From contig NZ_JADX01000004.1 in assembly GCF_000518605.1 (NCBI RefSeq), positions 408,885 through 472,884 on the forward strand: a DNA stretch of 64,000 bases, given 5' to 3'. This document shows positions 33,881-43,280 of this stretch, in pieces (within the stretch, counting starts at the first letter, position 1; the number at the start of each line of letters is the position of its first letter). This DNA comes from Shewanella fidelis ATCC BAA-318 (GTDB lineage: Bacteria; Pseudomonadota; Gammaproteobacteria; Enterobacterales; Shewanellaceae). Both the position numbers and the translations under genes were made by a program. The notes under the pieces were generated by a model. It had not been told where the DNA came from and searched no databases. It saw only the letters and a list, made by a program, of their open reading frames with translations.

Positions 33881-35389
33881 TTATTCGCCTTGTTCAACGC
33901 CAGCACGATTGATTAGGAACTGAGTTAATAGCGGTACTGGACGACCAGTAGAGCCTTTGTTAGCTCCGCTGTTCCATGCTGTGCCTGCTACATCTAAATG
34001 TGCCCAGTTATATTTCTTGGCAAATCGAGATAGAAAACATGCAGCAGTAATAGAACCAGCAGCACGGCCGCCTAAGTTTGTCATGTCTGCAAACGGGCTT
34101 TCTAAGTGTTCTTGATACTCATCCCATAGCGGCATGCGCCATGCGCGGTCACCACTTTGCTCACCAGCATTTAGTAGCTCATGTGCTAGTGGATTATGGC
34201 CAGAGAATAGTCCTGATGCATGCTTACCAAGCGCGATCACACAAGCGCCAGTTAAGGTTGCGGTATCCACAACAAGTTCAGGATCAAAGCGCTCTACGTA
34301 GGTTAATACATCACATAAGACTAAACGGCCTTCAGCGTCGGTGTTAAGTACTTCAACCGTTTGTCCTGACATCGTCGTTAGAATATCGCCAGGGCGGTAT
34401 GCATTGCTTGATGGCATGTTTTCACAGCCAGCCAAAATACCAATAACGTTGATTGGTAACTGCATTTCACATAGGGCTTTCATGGCACCAATAACACCGG
34501 CGGCACCGCCCATGTCATATTTCATCTCATCCATGGCTTCACCAGGCTTTAACGAGATACCACCTGAGTCAAAGGTTAGGCCTTTACCAATCAATACGAT
34601 TGGTTTTTCAGTGTTATCAATTGCACCTTTGTATTCCATAATGGTCATTACAGACTCATTGTGGCTACCACGACCAACCGCAAGGTAAGAGTTCATTCCT
34701 AGCGCTTCCATCTGCTCTTCGCCTACAGTTGTTACCGTGAGGTTTTCGGTATTTTCAGCGATTTGACGAGCTTGAGAAGCTAGATATGCAGGATTACAGA
34801 TGTTTGGCGGCATATTAGCTACGTCACGGCATAGATGCATACCAGCAGAAACTGCCATGCCATGCTCTATAGCACGTTCGCCAACGGTGAGTTCACGGCG
34901 AGTCGGTACGTTAAAGACCAGTTTACGCAGTGGTCGACGAGTTTCACCTTTACGGGTTTTTAGTGCATCAAAGCTATAAAGGCTATTTTGAGTGGTTTCA
35001 ACTGCTTCGCGAACTTTCCAGTAAGTATCACGGCCTTTAACATGGAGCTCAGTTAGGAAACACACTGCTTCCATTGAACCCGTTTCATTTAAAGTGTTGA
35101 TTGTTTTGGTGATGATTTGCTTGTATTGACGTTCATCAAGTTCACGCTCTTTACCACAACCGACTAGCAAGACGCGCTCGCTAAGTACATTTGGTACATG
35201 GTGTAACAGCAACATTTGTCCTGGCTTTCCTTCCAAATCACCACGACGAAGTAAGTTACTGATATAGCCTTCACTGATCTTGTCTAGCTGTTCGGCAATA
35301 CCAGACAAGCGTCTTGGTTCGTATACACCTACGACGATACAAGCTGAGCGTTGCTTTTCTGGACTGCCGCTCTTTACGCTAAACTCCAT
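33881..35389 (-). CDS. pepA: Leucyl aminopeptidase (M17)
   Basis: A cytoplasmic hexameric metallo-aminopeptidase of 502 residues (E. coli PepA has 503). The metal and active-site motifs are intact: [16 protein letters not shown] near residue 268-283 and the M17 signature [10 protein letters not shown] near 350. It removes N-terminal residues from peptides; in E. coli PepA also binds DNA in Xer recombination at cer and in carAB regulation. AGGAG lies about six bases before the ATG. It is divergent from lptF, as in E. coli, but is not followed by holC and valS, which lie about 11 kb downstream. Confidence 0.98.
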   Translation of the reverse strand: MEFSVKSGSPEKQRSACIVVGVYEPRRLSGIAEQLDKISEGYISNLLRRGDLEGKPGQMLLLHHVPNVLSERVLLVGCGKERELDERQYKQIITKTINTLNETGSMEAVCFLTELHVKGRDTYWKVREAVETTQNSLYSFDALKTRKGETRRPLRKLVFNVPTRRELTVGERAIEHGMAVSAGMHLCRDVANMPPNICNPAYLASQARQIAENTENLTVTTVGEEQMEALGMNSYLAVGRGSHNESVMTIMEYKGAIDNTEKPIVLIGKGLTFDSGGISLKPGEAMDEMKYDMGGAAGVIGAMKALCEMQLPINVIGILAGCENMPSSNAYRPGDILTTMSGQTVEVLNTDAEGRLVLCDVLTYVERFDPELVVDTATLTGACVIALGKHASGLFSGHNPLAHELLNAGEQSGDRAWRMPLWDEYQEHLESPFADMTNLGGRAAGSITAACFLSRFAKKYNWAHLDVAGTAWNSGANKGSTGRPVPLLTQFLINRAGVEQGE

Positions 35390-35612
35390 GAGCTCTCCTA
35401 GATTCTTAAAGACAAATTTTATTATTTATTAGATAATGTCTGCTTGTGCCCAAAAAGGGCTTAAATATGGCGCACCCTATTGTATTTTTTTCAGGTGTTT
35501 TCCCTAGCCATGTTATGTAATTGTTGGTCACAAAACTACTAAAAGTAGACAGTTTACATGAAAGTTGTATTGATACCAGCATAAATGAACGTTTGGAGAC
35601 CGGATCCTCACT

Positions 35613-36728
35613 GTGATTGTATTTAGATACCTGATTCGAGAAGTTTTAAAAGCGCAAATAGCAGTACTTTTAGTACTGTTAGCTATTTTTATTAGCCAAC
35701 ACTTTGTGCGCGTGCTTGCTGATGCCTCTGATGGCGAATTTCCAGCCTCCTTAGTTATGACCTTGCTAGGTCTTAACATGCCATTTTTGATTGTCTTGGT
35801 GTTACCTCTTAGTCTCTTTTTGGGCATTTTATTAGCTCATGGGCGTATGTATGCCGAAAATGAGATGGTTATTTTCCATGGTGTGGGTATAAGTGAGTGG
35901 TATATCACTCGGGTAACGCTATTACTTGCAGTAGTGAATATGATTTTTACAGGTTTTCTTGCGGTATATGTTGCGCCATGGGCGGAGGAGCAGCAAAATC
36001 AAGTGCTTGAAAACGCAAAATCTGAAGCAGGACTGGCTGCGTTAACCCAAGGACGTTTTCAAACCAGTCCAAATGGCCGTGCGGTACTGTTTGTTGAGCG
36101 TATTGGTCGTGATAACAAACTGGATAAAGTGTTTGTTGCGCAATTGCCTGATCCTGATGATGAAACTGGTGTCGCCAATGTCGTGGTTGCTCGCAGTGGT
36201 AAAGTGATTGAGGACGGTACTGGTGGCCAACGTTTGCAACTTGAAGACGGCGTGCAATATCAGGGCAATCCTAAACGTGTTGATTACCAGGTCGTTGAGT
36301 TCGGTGGCTATCAAATGCAGATTAAAGAGCAAGCAGTTGATGAACGCCGCCGTAAATTGTCAGCGATGCCAATTGATGAGCTAATGAAGATTGATAGTCC
36401 AGAAGCGACAGCTGAATTTCACTGGCGTTTAGCTATTCCACTTGCAATTCCGTTGATGACGTTAATTGCGGTACCTATGGCGCGAGTGAATAACCGTCAA
36501 GGTAAGTTTGCCAAGATGTTCCCAGCTATCTTGTTATACCTAGGTTATTTTGGCTTGATGGTTGCTGGACGTAAATCATTAGAAGATGGTGTTATACCTC
36601 AATATTTAGGCATGTGGTGGATCCATGCCTCAGCGTTGATGATAGGTATATTACTGTTAGGTAAAGAGCGGCCGTTCGGCGCTAAGATTTCAGGTCTATT
36701 CAAGCGCAAAAAGGCGGCTAAAGTATGA
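35613..36728 (+). CDS. lptF: LPS export permease LptF
   Basis: An inner-membrane protein of 371 residues, a permease half of the LptB2FG ABC complex that extracts lipopolysaccharide for transport to the outer membrane. Three helices near each end flank a periplasmic beta-jellyroll (about 130-250). The opening FRYLIREVLKAQIAVLLVLL matches LptF, as do LPLSLFLGILLAHGRMYAE and GLAALTQGRFQ. The start is GTG at 35613; no strong ribosome binding site is seen close by. It overlaps lptG by four bases (ATGA) and is divergent from pepA across 223 bases. Confidence 0.96.
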   Translation: MIVFRYLIREVLKAQIAVLLVLLAIFISQHFVRVLADASDGEFPASLVMTLLGLNMPFLIVLVLPLSLFLGILLAHGRMYAENEMVIFHGVGISEWYITRVTLLLAVVNMIFTGFLAVYVAPWAEEQQNQVLENAKSEAGLAALTQGRFQTSPNGRAVLFVERIGRDNKLDKVFVAQLPDPDDETGVANVVVARSGKVIEDGTGGQRLQLEDGVQYQGNPKRVDYQVVEFGGYQMQIKEQAVDERRRKLSAMPIDELMKIDSPEATAEFHWRLAIPLAIPLMTLIAVPMARVNNRQGKFAKMFPAILLYLGYFGLMVAGRKSLEDGVIPQYLGMWWIHASALMIGILLLGKERPFGAKISGLFKRKKAAKV

Positions 36729-37783
36729 GAATTTTAGACTTTTATATCGCCAGAGTATTGATTAGTACTTCATCTTTAGCGTTGCTGATTTTAACTGGCT
36801 TGTCAGGCATCATTAAGTGGGTAGACCAATTACGTGTTGTTGGTCGTGGTACTTATACCATGATGGATGCTGCTGTTTATGTGCTGTTTTTGGTGCCACG
36901 AGATATTGAACTGTTCTTTCCTATGGCGGTGTTGTTAGGTGCCCTAATTGGTATGGGAATGTTGGCATCGAATTCTGAGCTTGTGGTGATGCAATCTGCC
37001 GGTTTGTCTCGTTTGCAGATCACCATGTCTGCGATGAAAACAGCTATACCGCTAATGATTATCGTGATGATGCTTACTGAATGGGTTGCGCCTGTGGCTG
37101 AGTTGCGGGCTAAAGAGATCAAACGAACCAATGTTTCCGGCGGTAGTTTGATTGATTCAAGTCGTGGGATCTGGGCTAAAGATGGTGACTTATTCGTTAA
37201 TATCGGTGGTGCTGCTGACATTAATAATTTACGCGATATTACCTTATATGAGTTTGATGATACGACAAACTTAACCAGTACAGTCCATGCTGATTCGGCT
37301 GAGTATAAAGATGAGTATTGGTTACTAAGAGACGTACGTCGTACTACGCTTAAAAACGAACAGGTTGTATTAGTTAATCTTGAGCAAGATAAATGGGTGT
37401 CGTCTTTAACCCCGGAAAAACTCAGTGTGGTATCAGTTAAACCTGAAGCGCTGTCGATAGAAGGCTTGTTAGATTACCTTGATTACTTAGAGAGTAACCA
37501 TCAAGCCTCAGAACGTTATGAGCTTGCTTTGTGGCGCAAGTTGATGCAACCGGTAACGGTGGCAGTGATGATGTTGGTGGCGCTATCGTTTGTATTTGGC
37601 CCATTAAGAACTGTCACCATGGGGGCGCGGGTGCTGCTTGGTGTCGTTGCGGGCTTTAGCTTCTATATTTGTAGTGAAATATTTGGCCCGCTAAGTATTG
37701 TGTATGGATTACCAGCCTTTATTAGCGCAGGTATGCCGGCACTGATATTTGCTATTGGCGCTCTCTACTTTATTAGGAAATAG
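36725..37783 (+). CDS. lptG: LPS export permease LptG
   Basis: An inner-membrane protein of 352 residues, partner of LptF in LptB2FG. It has the same plan: helices at 7-30, 60-85 and 98-120, a periplasmic jellyroll (about 130-265) and three C-terminal helices. LptG features include ILDFYIARVLI at the N-terminus, FFPMAVLLGALIGMG and the cytoplasmic coupling segment LWRKLMQPVTVAVMM-type pattern near residue 262. The ATG overlaps the lptF stop, and a strong hairpin at 37797 ends the operon. Confidence 0.97.
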   Translation: MRILDFYIARVLISTSSLALLILTGLSGIIKWVDQLRVVGRGTYTMMDAAVYVLFLVPRDIELFFPMAVLLGALIGMGMLASNSELVVMQSAGLSRLQITMSAMKTAIPLMIIVMMLTEWVAPVAELRAKEIKRTNVSGGSLIDSSRGIWAKDGDLFVNIGGAADINNLRDITLYEFDDTTNLTSTVHADSAEYKDEYWLLRDVRRTTLKNEQVVLVNLEQDKWVSSLTPEKLSVVSVKPEALSIEGLLDYLDYLESNHQASERYELALWRKLMQPVTVAVMMLVALSFVFGPLRTVTMGARVLLGVVAGFSFYICSEIFGPLSIVYGLPAFISAGMPALIFAIGALYFIRK

Positions 37784-37796
37784 CGAGCTGTGATAC

Positions 37797-37829
37797 AAAA
37801 AAGCCAATCATCTGTGATTGGCTTTTTTA
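37797..37829. terminator. Terminator after lptFG
   Basis: AAAAAAGCCAATCA and TGATTGGCTTTTTT arms around a four-base loop. It lies between convergent lptG and the RDD gene and can act in both directions. Confidence 0.9.
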
Positions 37830-37855
37830 TCGAATTTTGAAACTAGCGAGAAGGA

Positions 37856-38380
37856 TTAAACTCCGCGCCAGTTGCGCATTTGATTAGCTTCTTTTGAAAG
37901 TACAACCACTTCTGATCGGGTCATCATATCTTGTAACGCTAACTTGTTACCGTTAATCAAAATCCACAAGTTACCAATGCCTAATAGTGACCAAACCAGC
38001 CTTGCCGCAGCGGTGATCATACTCAGGTTTTGACCATTGGGGTGTTGGATCTTTAGACGCCATGCTCGCATGCCTAAGGTTTGTCCGCCATAGCTCCAAA
38101 AGCTGATATAAAACAGACCTACGCACATCACAATCCAAAACTGATAGATCCCTTTGTATAAAGGTGTGCCATTAAGCAGATCAGAGACATGTTCAAAACC
38201 CGCCATATCAATAATGCCGCTGGCGGTTAAACCGGTAAAAATACCGAATCCAATAGCACCTGCGACCATGTAGACTGCAACGGCTAGCATCAAGTCGTAA
38301 ACAATTGCGCCAAAACGTTTGATAAACCCAGCGCGTGGGAAATTAGCATGTTCATTATTTGGTAGATATGAAGTCGTCAT
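37856..38380 (-). CDS. RDD family membrane protein
   Basis: An inner-membrane protein of 174 residues with three main hydrophobic segments (about 30-52, 80-98 and 125-145). The RDD domain opens AGFIKRFGAIVYDLMLAV; the family's Arg-Asp-Asp is represented by conserved Arg and Asp in KRFGAIVYDL. The later GGQTLGMRAWRLKI motif is characteristic. RDD proteins have no settled role, though some have been linked to Na+/H+ exchange or stress. It lies 61 bases downstream of a DUF2960 gene on the same strand and may share its transcript. Confidence 0.9.
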   Translation of the reverse strand: MTTSYLPNNEHANFPRAGFIKRFGAIVYDLMLAVAVYMVAGAIGFGIFTGLTASGIIDMAGFEHVSDLLNGTPLYKGIYQFWIVMCVGLFYISFWSYGGQTLGMRAWRLKIQHPNGQNLSMITAAARLVWSLLGIGNLWILINGNKLALQDMMTRSEVVVLSKEANQMRNWRGV

Positions 38381-38441
38381 TTATATCACTTTTTTATTAG
38401 GTTTTTAGGATGGTGATAAACAGTGTCTGGTTCAAACCTTA

Positions 38442-38693
38442 TTACTTTTTGGCGTCGTCTTTGTGGTAATAGATGTCGCTAAAGCCAAATCGCGCAAACT
38501 CTTTATCACGAAAATCTTTTACTGCTGATGAGCCTTTTGAGGTCATAGCGATTTGCTGTTCCATCATGAGGTATTTTGTTAAATCAATACCTTCAGCAGC
38601 GGCAACTGCTTCATATATGTCATGAAATTTGTCATAAGCAAAGTTGATCTCTTTTGCTTGGTTTTTAAATTTGTATGTGATTCTGGTTGCCAT
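38442..38693 (-). CDS. DUF2960 family small protein
   Basis: A soluble protein of 83 residues, ending in a basic tail (YYHKDDAKK). The pattern RITYKFKNQAKEINFAYDKF, continuing to HDIYEAVAAAEGIDLT, matches what I know as DUF2960, a small family found in Shewanella and Vibrio with no function assigned. It lies between a GNAT gene 46 bases upstream and an RDD gene downstream, all leftward. Confidence 0.75.
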   Translation of the reverse strand: MATRITYKFKNQAKEINFAYDKFHDIYEAVAAAEGIDLTKYLMMEQQIAMTSKGSSAVKDFRDKEFARFGFSDIYYHKDDAKK

Positions 38694-38739
38694 TTTCTAG
38701 CGTCTCTAAGGAAAGTTTGTCTATGATAACAAATCTTGG

Positions 38740-39219
38740 CTACAAGGTATAAACCATATAACGCGCATCGGCAGGGTAAGCCGATAGATCTTTACTAATA
38801 GGTTTAGTAATAAAGCCTTGTTTGCCCCAATAGTGATGTGCGCCCTGTACAGCGACCAGAGAGATGTTGGCGAAGTGATTGCAGTTTGCAAAGTTAATTA
38901 ATTTTGCTAACGCTTGTTTACCAGCGCCTTTGCCCTGAGCTTTAGCTGATAGCGCAATATCGTGCAGATAAAGCGTATTGGCTTGTTCTATTTGATTAAG
39001 CTGTTGCTCAAGTGACGGCGGGTTATCAAGTAACCAAGGGTGAGCAAGACAGTAACCAATAATATTGTTATCGAGTTCCATGACAAAACAACTATCCGGT
39101 GAAGCTTGCCATTTACTTTGTAATACTTCGAGAGACTCAGGCTCAATTTGTGGGTAGCACTCAAGCTGAATATCTAAAATATGGGGCCAGTCTGCATGGG
39201 TTATGGGGCGTAAATTCAT
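38740..39219 (-). CDS. GNAT family N-acetyltransferase
   Basis: A cytoplasmic acetyltransferase of 159 residues. The GNAT core is seen in NNIIGYCLAHPWL (strand 4), LYLHDIALSAKAQGKGAGKQ (the acetyl-CoA pyrophosphate loop as QGKGAGK) and AHHYWGKQGF (the C-terminal YxxxGF motif). The substrate is unknown. It is the first of three leftward genes with DUF2960 and RDD, spaced by about 50-60 bases. Confidence 0.88.
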   Translation of the reverse strand: MNLRPITHADWPHILDIQLECYPQIEPESLEVLQSKWQASPDSCFVMELDNNIIGYCLAHPWLLDNPPSLEQQLNQIEQANTLYLHDIALSAKAQGKGAGKQALAKLINFANCNHFANISLVAVQGAHHYWGKQGFITKPISKDLSAYPADARYMVYTL

Positions 39220-39310
39220 TGGTTAATCCTACTATGGCAATAGATAAAAGACTGCTCTAGCGTTTATAGGCGATAGAGCAGTGAGTTTGTAGCATTTATT
39301 GGCTTAGGGC

Positions 39311-40795
39311 TTACAGGTAGCGGTTTTCAAGATGATGTTTAAAATGTATTGGGTTAAGCGTTTCACCCGTTGCTTGAATCATTAGCTCATCAATACTCAG
39401 TAAGCTGCCTTTTGACCATACATTGGCTTCTAGCCAAGTCATCACATCGCTTAGTTTGCCTGCCTCAATGGCTTGCTCAACAGCACCTAAGCTCTGTTCC
39501 ATTGCTTGCTTGAATTGGGCTGCATACATAGCGCCTAGTGTATAACTTGGAAAATAACCTAGTTCGCCTACCGCCCAATGAATATCCTGCATGCAACCAT
39601 TTTTGTAGTCACCATCGGTATTGATCCCAAGTAGCTCTTGCATCTGTGCTGACCAGAAGTCAGGCAGATCTGCAACGGCTAGCTCACCGGATACAAGAGA
39701 TTTTTCAGCTTCAAAACGCAGCAAAATATGACAAGGGTAGGTGACTTCATCAGCGTCGACACGGATATGACCTGGACTGACCCTAGTGTAGATATTGGTC
39801 AGTTGCTGGTGACTTAACTGGCAGCCTAAGTGCTGTTTTAACAGAGGTTGGATCAGTTTTAAAAAACTCGCCCCGCGGCCAATCTGCATTTCACAAAACA
39901 AACTTTGGCTTTCGTGCAGTGCCATAGACCGTGCAAGCCCTGCTGGCTGGCCGCGCCAAGCCAGTGGTAGTCCTTGCTCATATTTAGCGTGGCCGGTTTC
40001 ATGGATAATGCCCATTAAGCCACTGGTAAAGTCAGCTTCATCATAGCGAGTGGTAAGGCGAACATCACTCGATACACCACCGCAAAATGGATGACTACTA
40101 ATATCAAGCCGTCCATGATTAAAGTCAAACCCTAAAGCCTTCATGACGTCGCGGCCAAGTAGGGCTTGGTCGCTAGCTGTCGCAGTTGGAATATCATAGC
40201 GGGGCTCAGAGACTTGTTTGGCTTGTACTTGCTGAATAAGTGAAGGTAGCCAACTTTTTAGTTGACCAAAGATATGCTCAATTTTTGCCGTGGTCATGCC
40301 GGGCTCAAATTTATCTAATAGTGCGTCATAGGGGCTGACTCCTAACGTTTGCGCACGAATAGTTGCTTCTTCTTTTACTAGCGACATGAGCGTTTCTAAA
40401 TTGGGTTTAAAGCCTTGCCAGTCATTATGCTTACGTTGCTCTCGCCACGCTTGTTCGCAATGATACGCCGCTTTTGTTTTGGCCTTAACCAAGTCTGCGG
40501 GCACTGCATTGGCTTGCAGATATTGATAGTTCATTTCACGCAGATTAGCTTGTTGTTCAGCAGTAAGTGCCTCTTGTTGCGCTTCTTTAATGGTATCTGC
40601 CAGCATAGGTGCTGTTTTTAAACTATGGATATGTGTTGCGAGTTCAGCCATTGCTGCACCTCGAGCTTCGCCTCCCCCGATAGGCATCATGGTTGCTTGG
40701 TCCCAATCGCCTAATGCACTAAGGTGCTCAAAATGGCTAATGCTCTGAAAATGCGTAGCTAAGGTTTGATAGTGGTGGGCTTTATTTAGGCTCAT
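39311..40795 (-). CDS. Carboxypeptidase M32 (Taq-type)
   Basis: A cytoplasmic zinc carboxypeptidase of 494 residues, close to the family norm of about 500. The zinc motif HETGH lies near residue 263 in GIIHETGHAKYEQG, and other M32 signatures are present: HPFCGGVSSDVRLTTRY before it, then ALHESQSLFCEMQIG and RVDADEVTYPCHILLRFE. It trims C-terminal residues with broad specificity, excluding proline. The gene is monocistronic, with no close neighbour on its strand. Confidence 0.96.
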   Translation of the reverse strand: MSLNKAHHYQTLATHFQSISHFEHLSALGDWDQATMMPIGGGEARGAAMAELATHIHSLKTAPMLADTIKEAQQEALTAEQQANLREMNYQYLQANAVPADLVKAKTKAAYHCEQAWREQRKHNDWQGFKPNLETLMSLVKEEATIRAQTLGVSPYDALLDKFEPGMTTAKIEHIFGQLKSWLPSLIQQVQAKQVSEPRYDIPTATASDQALLGRDVMKALGFDFNHGRLDISSHPFCGGVSSDVRLTTRYDEADFTSGLMGIIHETGHAKYEQGLPLAWRGQPAGLARSMALHESQSLFCEMQIGRGASFLKLIQPLLKQHLGCQLSHQQLTNIYTRVSPGHIRVDADEVTYPCHILLRFEAEKSLVSGELAVADLPDFWSAQMQELLGINTDGDYKNGCMQDIHWAVGELGYFPSYTLGAMYAAQFKQAMEQSLGAVEQAIEAGKLSDVMTWLEANVWSKGSLLSIDELMIQATGETLNPIHFKHHLENRYL

Positions 40796-41021
40796 AATAC
40801 TGCTGCTTGTTTTAAGGGGATATTGGCTAATGCTAGCATGTTGCTACATGCCCGCTAAGTGTTAAGCGTAAAACTTGCGAGTTTTAGAAAGGTCGCTTGG
40901 TTTTATTTGCTTGTTATCAACATATATTGTGTTAGCATCAATATGAATCAAGCCTTTATTTAATGCTTTAGGCTTCAAAGAGTTGCAGCGGATGCAGCTT
41001 GATAAATATCAGGGAGGACGA

Positions 41022-41672
41022 ATGGTCACTTTTTTGCTGAGCCAGCAAAACTTACCTTATGCAATTTCGTTAAGCCTAGTACTACTATTAGGTTTACTGG
41101 AATCTTTATCTCTAGTGATTGGAGCCAGTCTGATAGGTTTGCTACATGAGCCACTGCATACGGATGACGGTGTACAGACTCACAAGCAAGCTAGCCCGTT
41201 GCTTAGGCTTGCAAATTGGTTATGTATTCATCGTTTACCTGTCTTAGTATGGTTCTCACTTGCTCTAGCCTGTTTTGCAATTACAGGATTAAGTTTCAAC
41301 TTACTGTCTCTAAGTATGCTTGGACAATTACAGCCACAATCTATCAGTCTACCTATTGCATTATTGGTAATGTGTTTTTGTTGCCATTATTTGGGAAAGA
41401 ACATTGCCGACAGGCTAAGTTATCGTATTTCAACTGTGGTATCGATTGATGATCTCAATGGTTGTATTGCCAAAGTCACTTTTGGTGGTGCAAGCCAAGG
41501 CTTTCCTCGTGCCGCTGTGGTTATCGATAAAAACCAGCAAGAGCAGCAGGTGTTTGTTGAGCCGAATTATAGTGGGATAGAGTTTGATGAAGGAGAGTTA
41601 GTGGTGTTAGTGGCTAGGCGCGGCAGGGTATGGTTAGCAGAATCAACCACAAGCCTTGCTAAAGCCTGTTAA
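41022..41672 (+). CDS. YqiJ-like inner membrane protein (OB-fold C-terminus)
   Basis: A protein of 216 residues. It has three hydrophobic helices (about 9-40, 70-100 and 105-130) and a C-terminal soluble OB-like domain (about 140-210: VSIDDLNGCIAKVTFGGASQG, read in two parts). This matches the YqiJ/DUF1449 plan. In E. coli, yqiJ precedes the flotillin gene yqiK; no flotillin follows here, since the next gene is convergent. AGGGAGG at 41011-41017 lies four bases before the ATG at 41022, a strong start that rules out the longer frame. Confidence 0.8.
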   Translation: MVTFLLSQQNLPYAISLSLVLLLGLLESLSLVIGASLIGLLHEPLHTDDGVQTHKQASPLLRLANWLCIHRLPVLVWFSLALACFAITGLSFNLLSLSMLGQLQPQSISLPIALLVMCFCCHYLGKNIADRLSYRISTVVSIDDLNGCIAKVTFGGASQGFPRAAVVIDKNQQEQQVFVEPNYSGIEFDEGELVVLVARRGRVWLAESTTSLAKAC

Positions 41673-41675
41673 AGT

Positions 41676-41705
41676 AAAAACGACCTGAATAAGCAGGTCG
41701 TTTAA
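41676..41705. terminator. Terminator between yqiJ-like gene and the DUF2913 gene
   Basis: ACGACCTG and CAGGTCGT arms around a six-base loop. The T run is stronger on the minus strand (five T), so it chiefly ends the leftward DUF2913 gene. Confidence 0.75.
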
Positions 41706-41715
41706 CTCATAAACA

Positions 41716-42360
41716 CTATGGGTTTATTGGCTGTAAAATGGTTAGCGCGGGTTGTAAATTTTTAGGCCAGATTTGATAAGCTTTATGATGCTTAATCAAA
41801 GAAGCCTTTTTGTTTCCAGGGCTAAGTATTAAATCATGTTGGTATGCAATTTGGGCAAATAGCATTTCATCGGCACGTACAAAAAGTGTAATAGGTTTTA
41901 TTAATTCACCATCGACGATACGTTGAGTAAATTGGTCATCAGAGATGATTAAGCTATTGCAACCATCACTATCAAGCTTAAGTTTTTTAGTCACTTCTTG
42001 ATCGGTAATCACTAGCCATTCCTGGCTTTCAAGCTCTGCAAGCATATTGTAAATCGCTAAGCCCAAACCTGATTGCTTATCGTTAATATAGCTATATTGA
42101 GCCTTTATTTTTTCTAGCAGAGTTTTGAGTTCTGCACCTGCACCCATGCTGCGACCTTGACGCACCCATAGGGTTAAATCATCTGCGATTAACTTAGAAA
42201 AAGTACGCTGCTTTAAAGCGGTTACCATCCAACTACATAGAAAGTGGCTTTCTGCTGCAGGGGTTCTAACGCTACTACTTTTCGCGCTAGCTTCAGCAAG
42301 GGCTGCTAAACCTGCCGTGGCAAATTGTAAAACAGCTTGGTTATAGGTGATATCTGACAT
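41716..42360 (-). CDS. DUF2913 family protein
   Basis: A soluble protein of 214 residues. The N-terminal half contains ESHFLCSWMVTALKQRTFSK, then IADDLTLWVRQGRSMGAGAEL, a pattern I associate with DUF2913, found in Vibrio and Shewanella and without a known function. No signal peptide, membrane span or catalytic motif is seen. GGAG lies five bases before the ATG. It stands alone between terminators. Confidence 0.7.
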   Translation of the reverse strand: MSDITYNQAVLQFATAGLAALAEASAKSSSVRTPAAESHFLCSWMVTALKQRTFSKLIADDLTLWVRQGRSMGAGAELKTLLEKIKAQYSYINDKQSGLGLAIYNMLAELESQEWLVITDQEVTKKLKLDSDGCNSLIISDDQFTQRIVDGELIKPITLFVRADEMLFAQIAYQHDLILSPGNKKASLIKHHKAYQIWPKNLQPALTILQPINP

Positions 42361-42480
42361 TGGTTCTCCGCCGTATGGAAGTGGTAAAAGGTGACGGCGA
42401 AGGGATTATACCTAATGTGTCGCTGCTGCGAAATTAACTTAGCCCGTAAACCGCTATTTAGTCTGATCACGGGCTATTGT

Positions 42481-43125
42481 TTATTGCTTAATTAAACTTG
42501 CTGCGGTCATGATGAGCTCTGGTGCAGGTCGTACCCTAAAGTTGGGATTTACATATTGAAAGTGCACTAAGCCATTGCCATCAGTTATATATACTGCAGG
42601 GACAGGAAGCACTAAACGCTGTTGGCCTTCAGGTGTTTGCCATAGTTTGTTTTCAAGCTGCATTTTGTTCATGTAGCGCTTAGTGACTTTTTCACTGGTA
42701 AAGTAAGCTAACCCAAACGCTTTGGTTACTTCTAAGTCAGCGTCAGATAGCAAAGTATAAGATAACTCTTGCTGTGTCATCGACTGCTTTAGTTTTGCTG
42801 GTGTATCAGGTGATATGCCAATAAGTTGAAAGCCCATGTCTAATAGCTGTGGCTCAATCGCTTTAAGTTGACCCATTTGTGAATTACAAAATGGGCACCA
42901 ACCACCACGATAGAAAAAGATCACGCTGGGCTTACCTTGGGTTATTTGGGCAATATCAACGGTGCGATCGTTAAGATCTTTTAAGCTTGCAGCCGGGATC
43001 GTTTGGCCGTTCATTAATGGCATAACGCTGAACTCATCAGTAGCAATGGGTTTCGCATTAACACTATGGCTTAACGTTACGCTACTGATAATTAGGGCCA
43101 GAGCGGCAAAGGTATTTCTTAGCAT
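42481..43125 (-). CDS. Periplasmic peroxiredoxin-like thioredoxin-fold protein
   Basis: A protein of 214 residues. Residues 1-24 are a signal peptide ending SVNAK, so it is exported. The AhpC/TSA-type thioredoxin fold has a peroxidatic-type Cys at about 77 in FFYRGGWCPFCNSQMGQL, with a second Cys at 80; CPFC resembles a thioredoxin CXXC, so peroxidase and thiol-disulfide roles are both possible. The start is placed at 43125 because AAGGA lies six bases before that ATG; an upstream start at 43182 would disrupt the signal peptide. The gene is monocistronic. Confidence 0.88.
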   Translation of the reverse strand: MLRNTFAALALIISSVTLSHSVNAKPIATDEFSVMPLMNGQTIPAASLKDLNDRTVDIAQITQGKPSVIFFYRGGWCPFCNSQMGQLKAIEPQLLDMGFQLIGISPDTPAKLKQSMTQQELSYTLLSDADLEVTKAFGLAYFTSEKVTKRYMNKMQLENKLWQTPEGQQRLVLPVPAVYITDGNGLVHFQYVNPNFRVRPAPELIMTAASLIKQ

Positions 43126-43217
43126 TATTATTCCTTTTTTAAAGCAAAATGGGGTTGCGTTTGACAAGACCGCGTAGAGCACAAATTGCTTTCATTGCAT
43201 AAGGAATAATCGCCATG

Positions 43218-43250
43218 AACAAAAAAGGCACCAAAAGGTGCCTTATTTGT
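43218..43250 (-). terminator. Terminator after rhlE
   Basis: AGGCACC and GGTGCCT arms around a four-base loop; on the minus strand the stem is followed by six T residues, ending leftward rhlE transcription about 30 bases past its stop. Confidence 0.85.
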
Positions 43251-43280
43251 TCATAAAATAATTTGGTGTCCGTACAGCGA

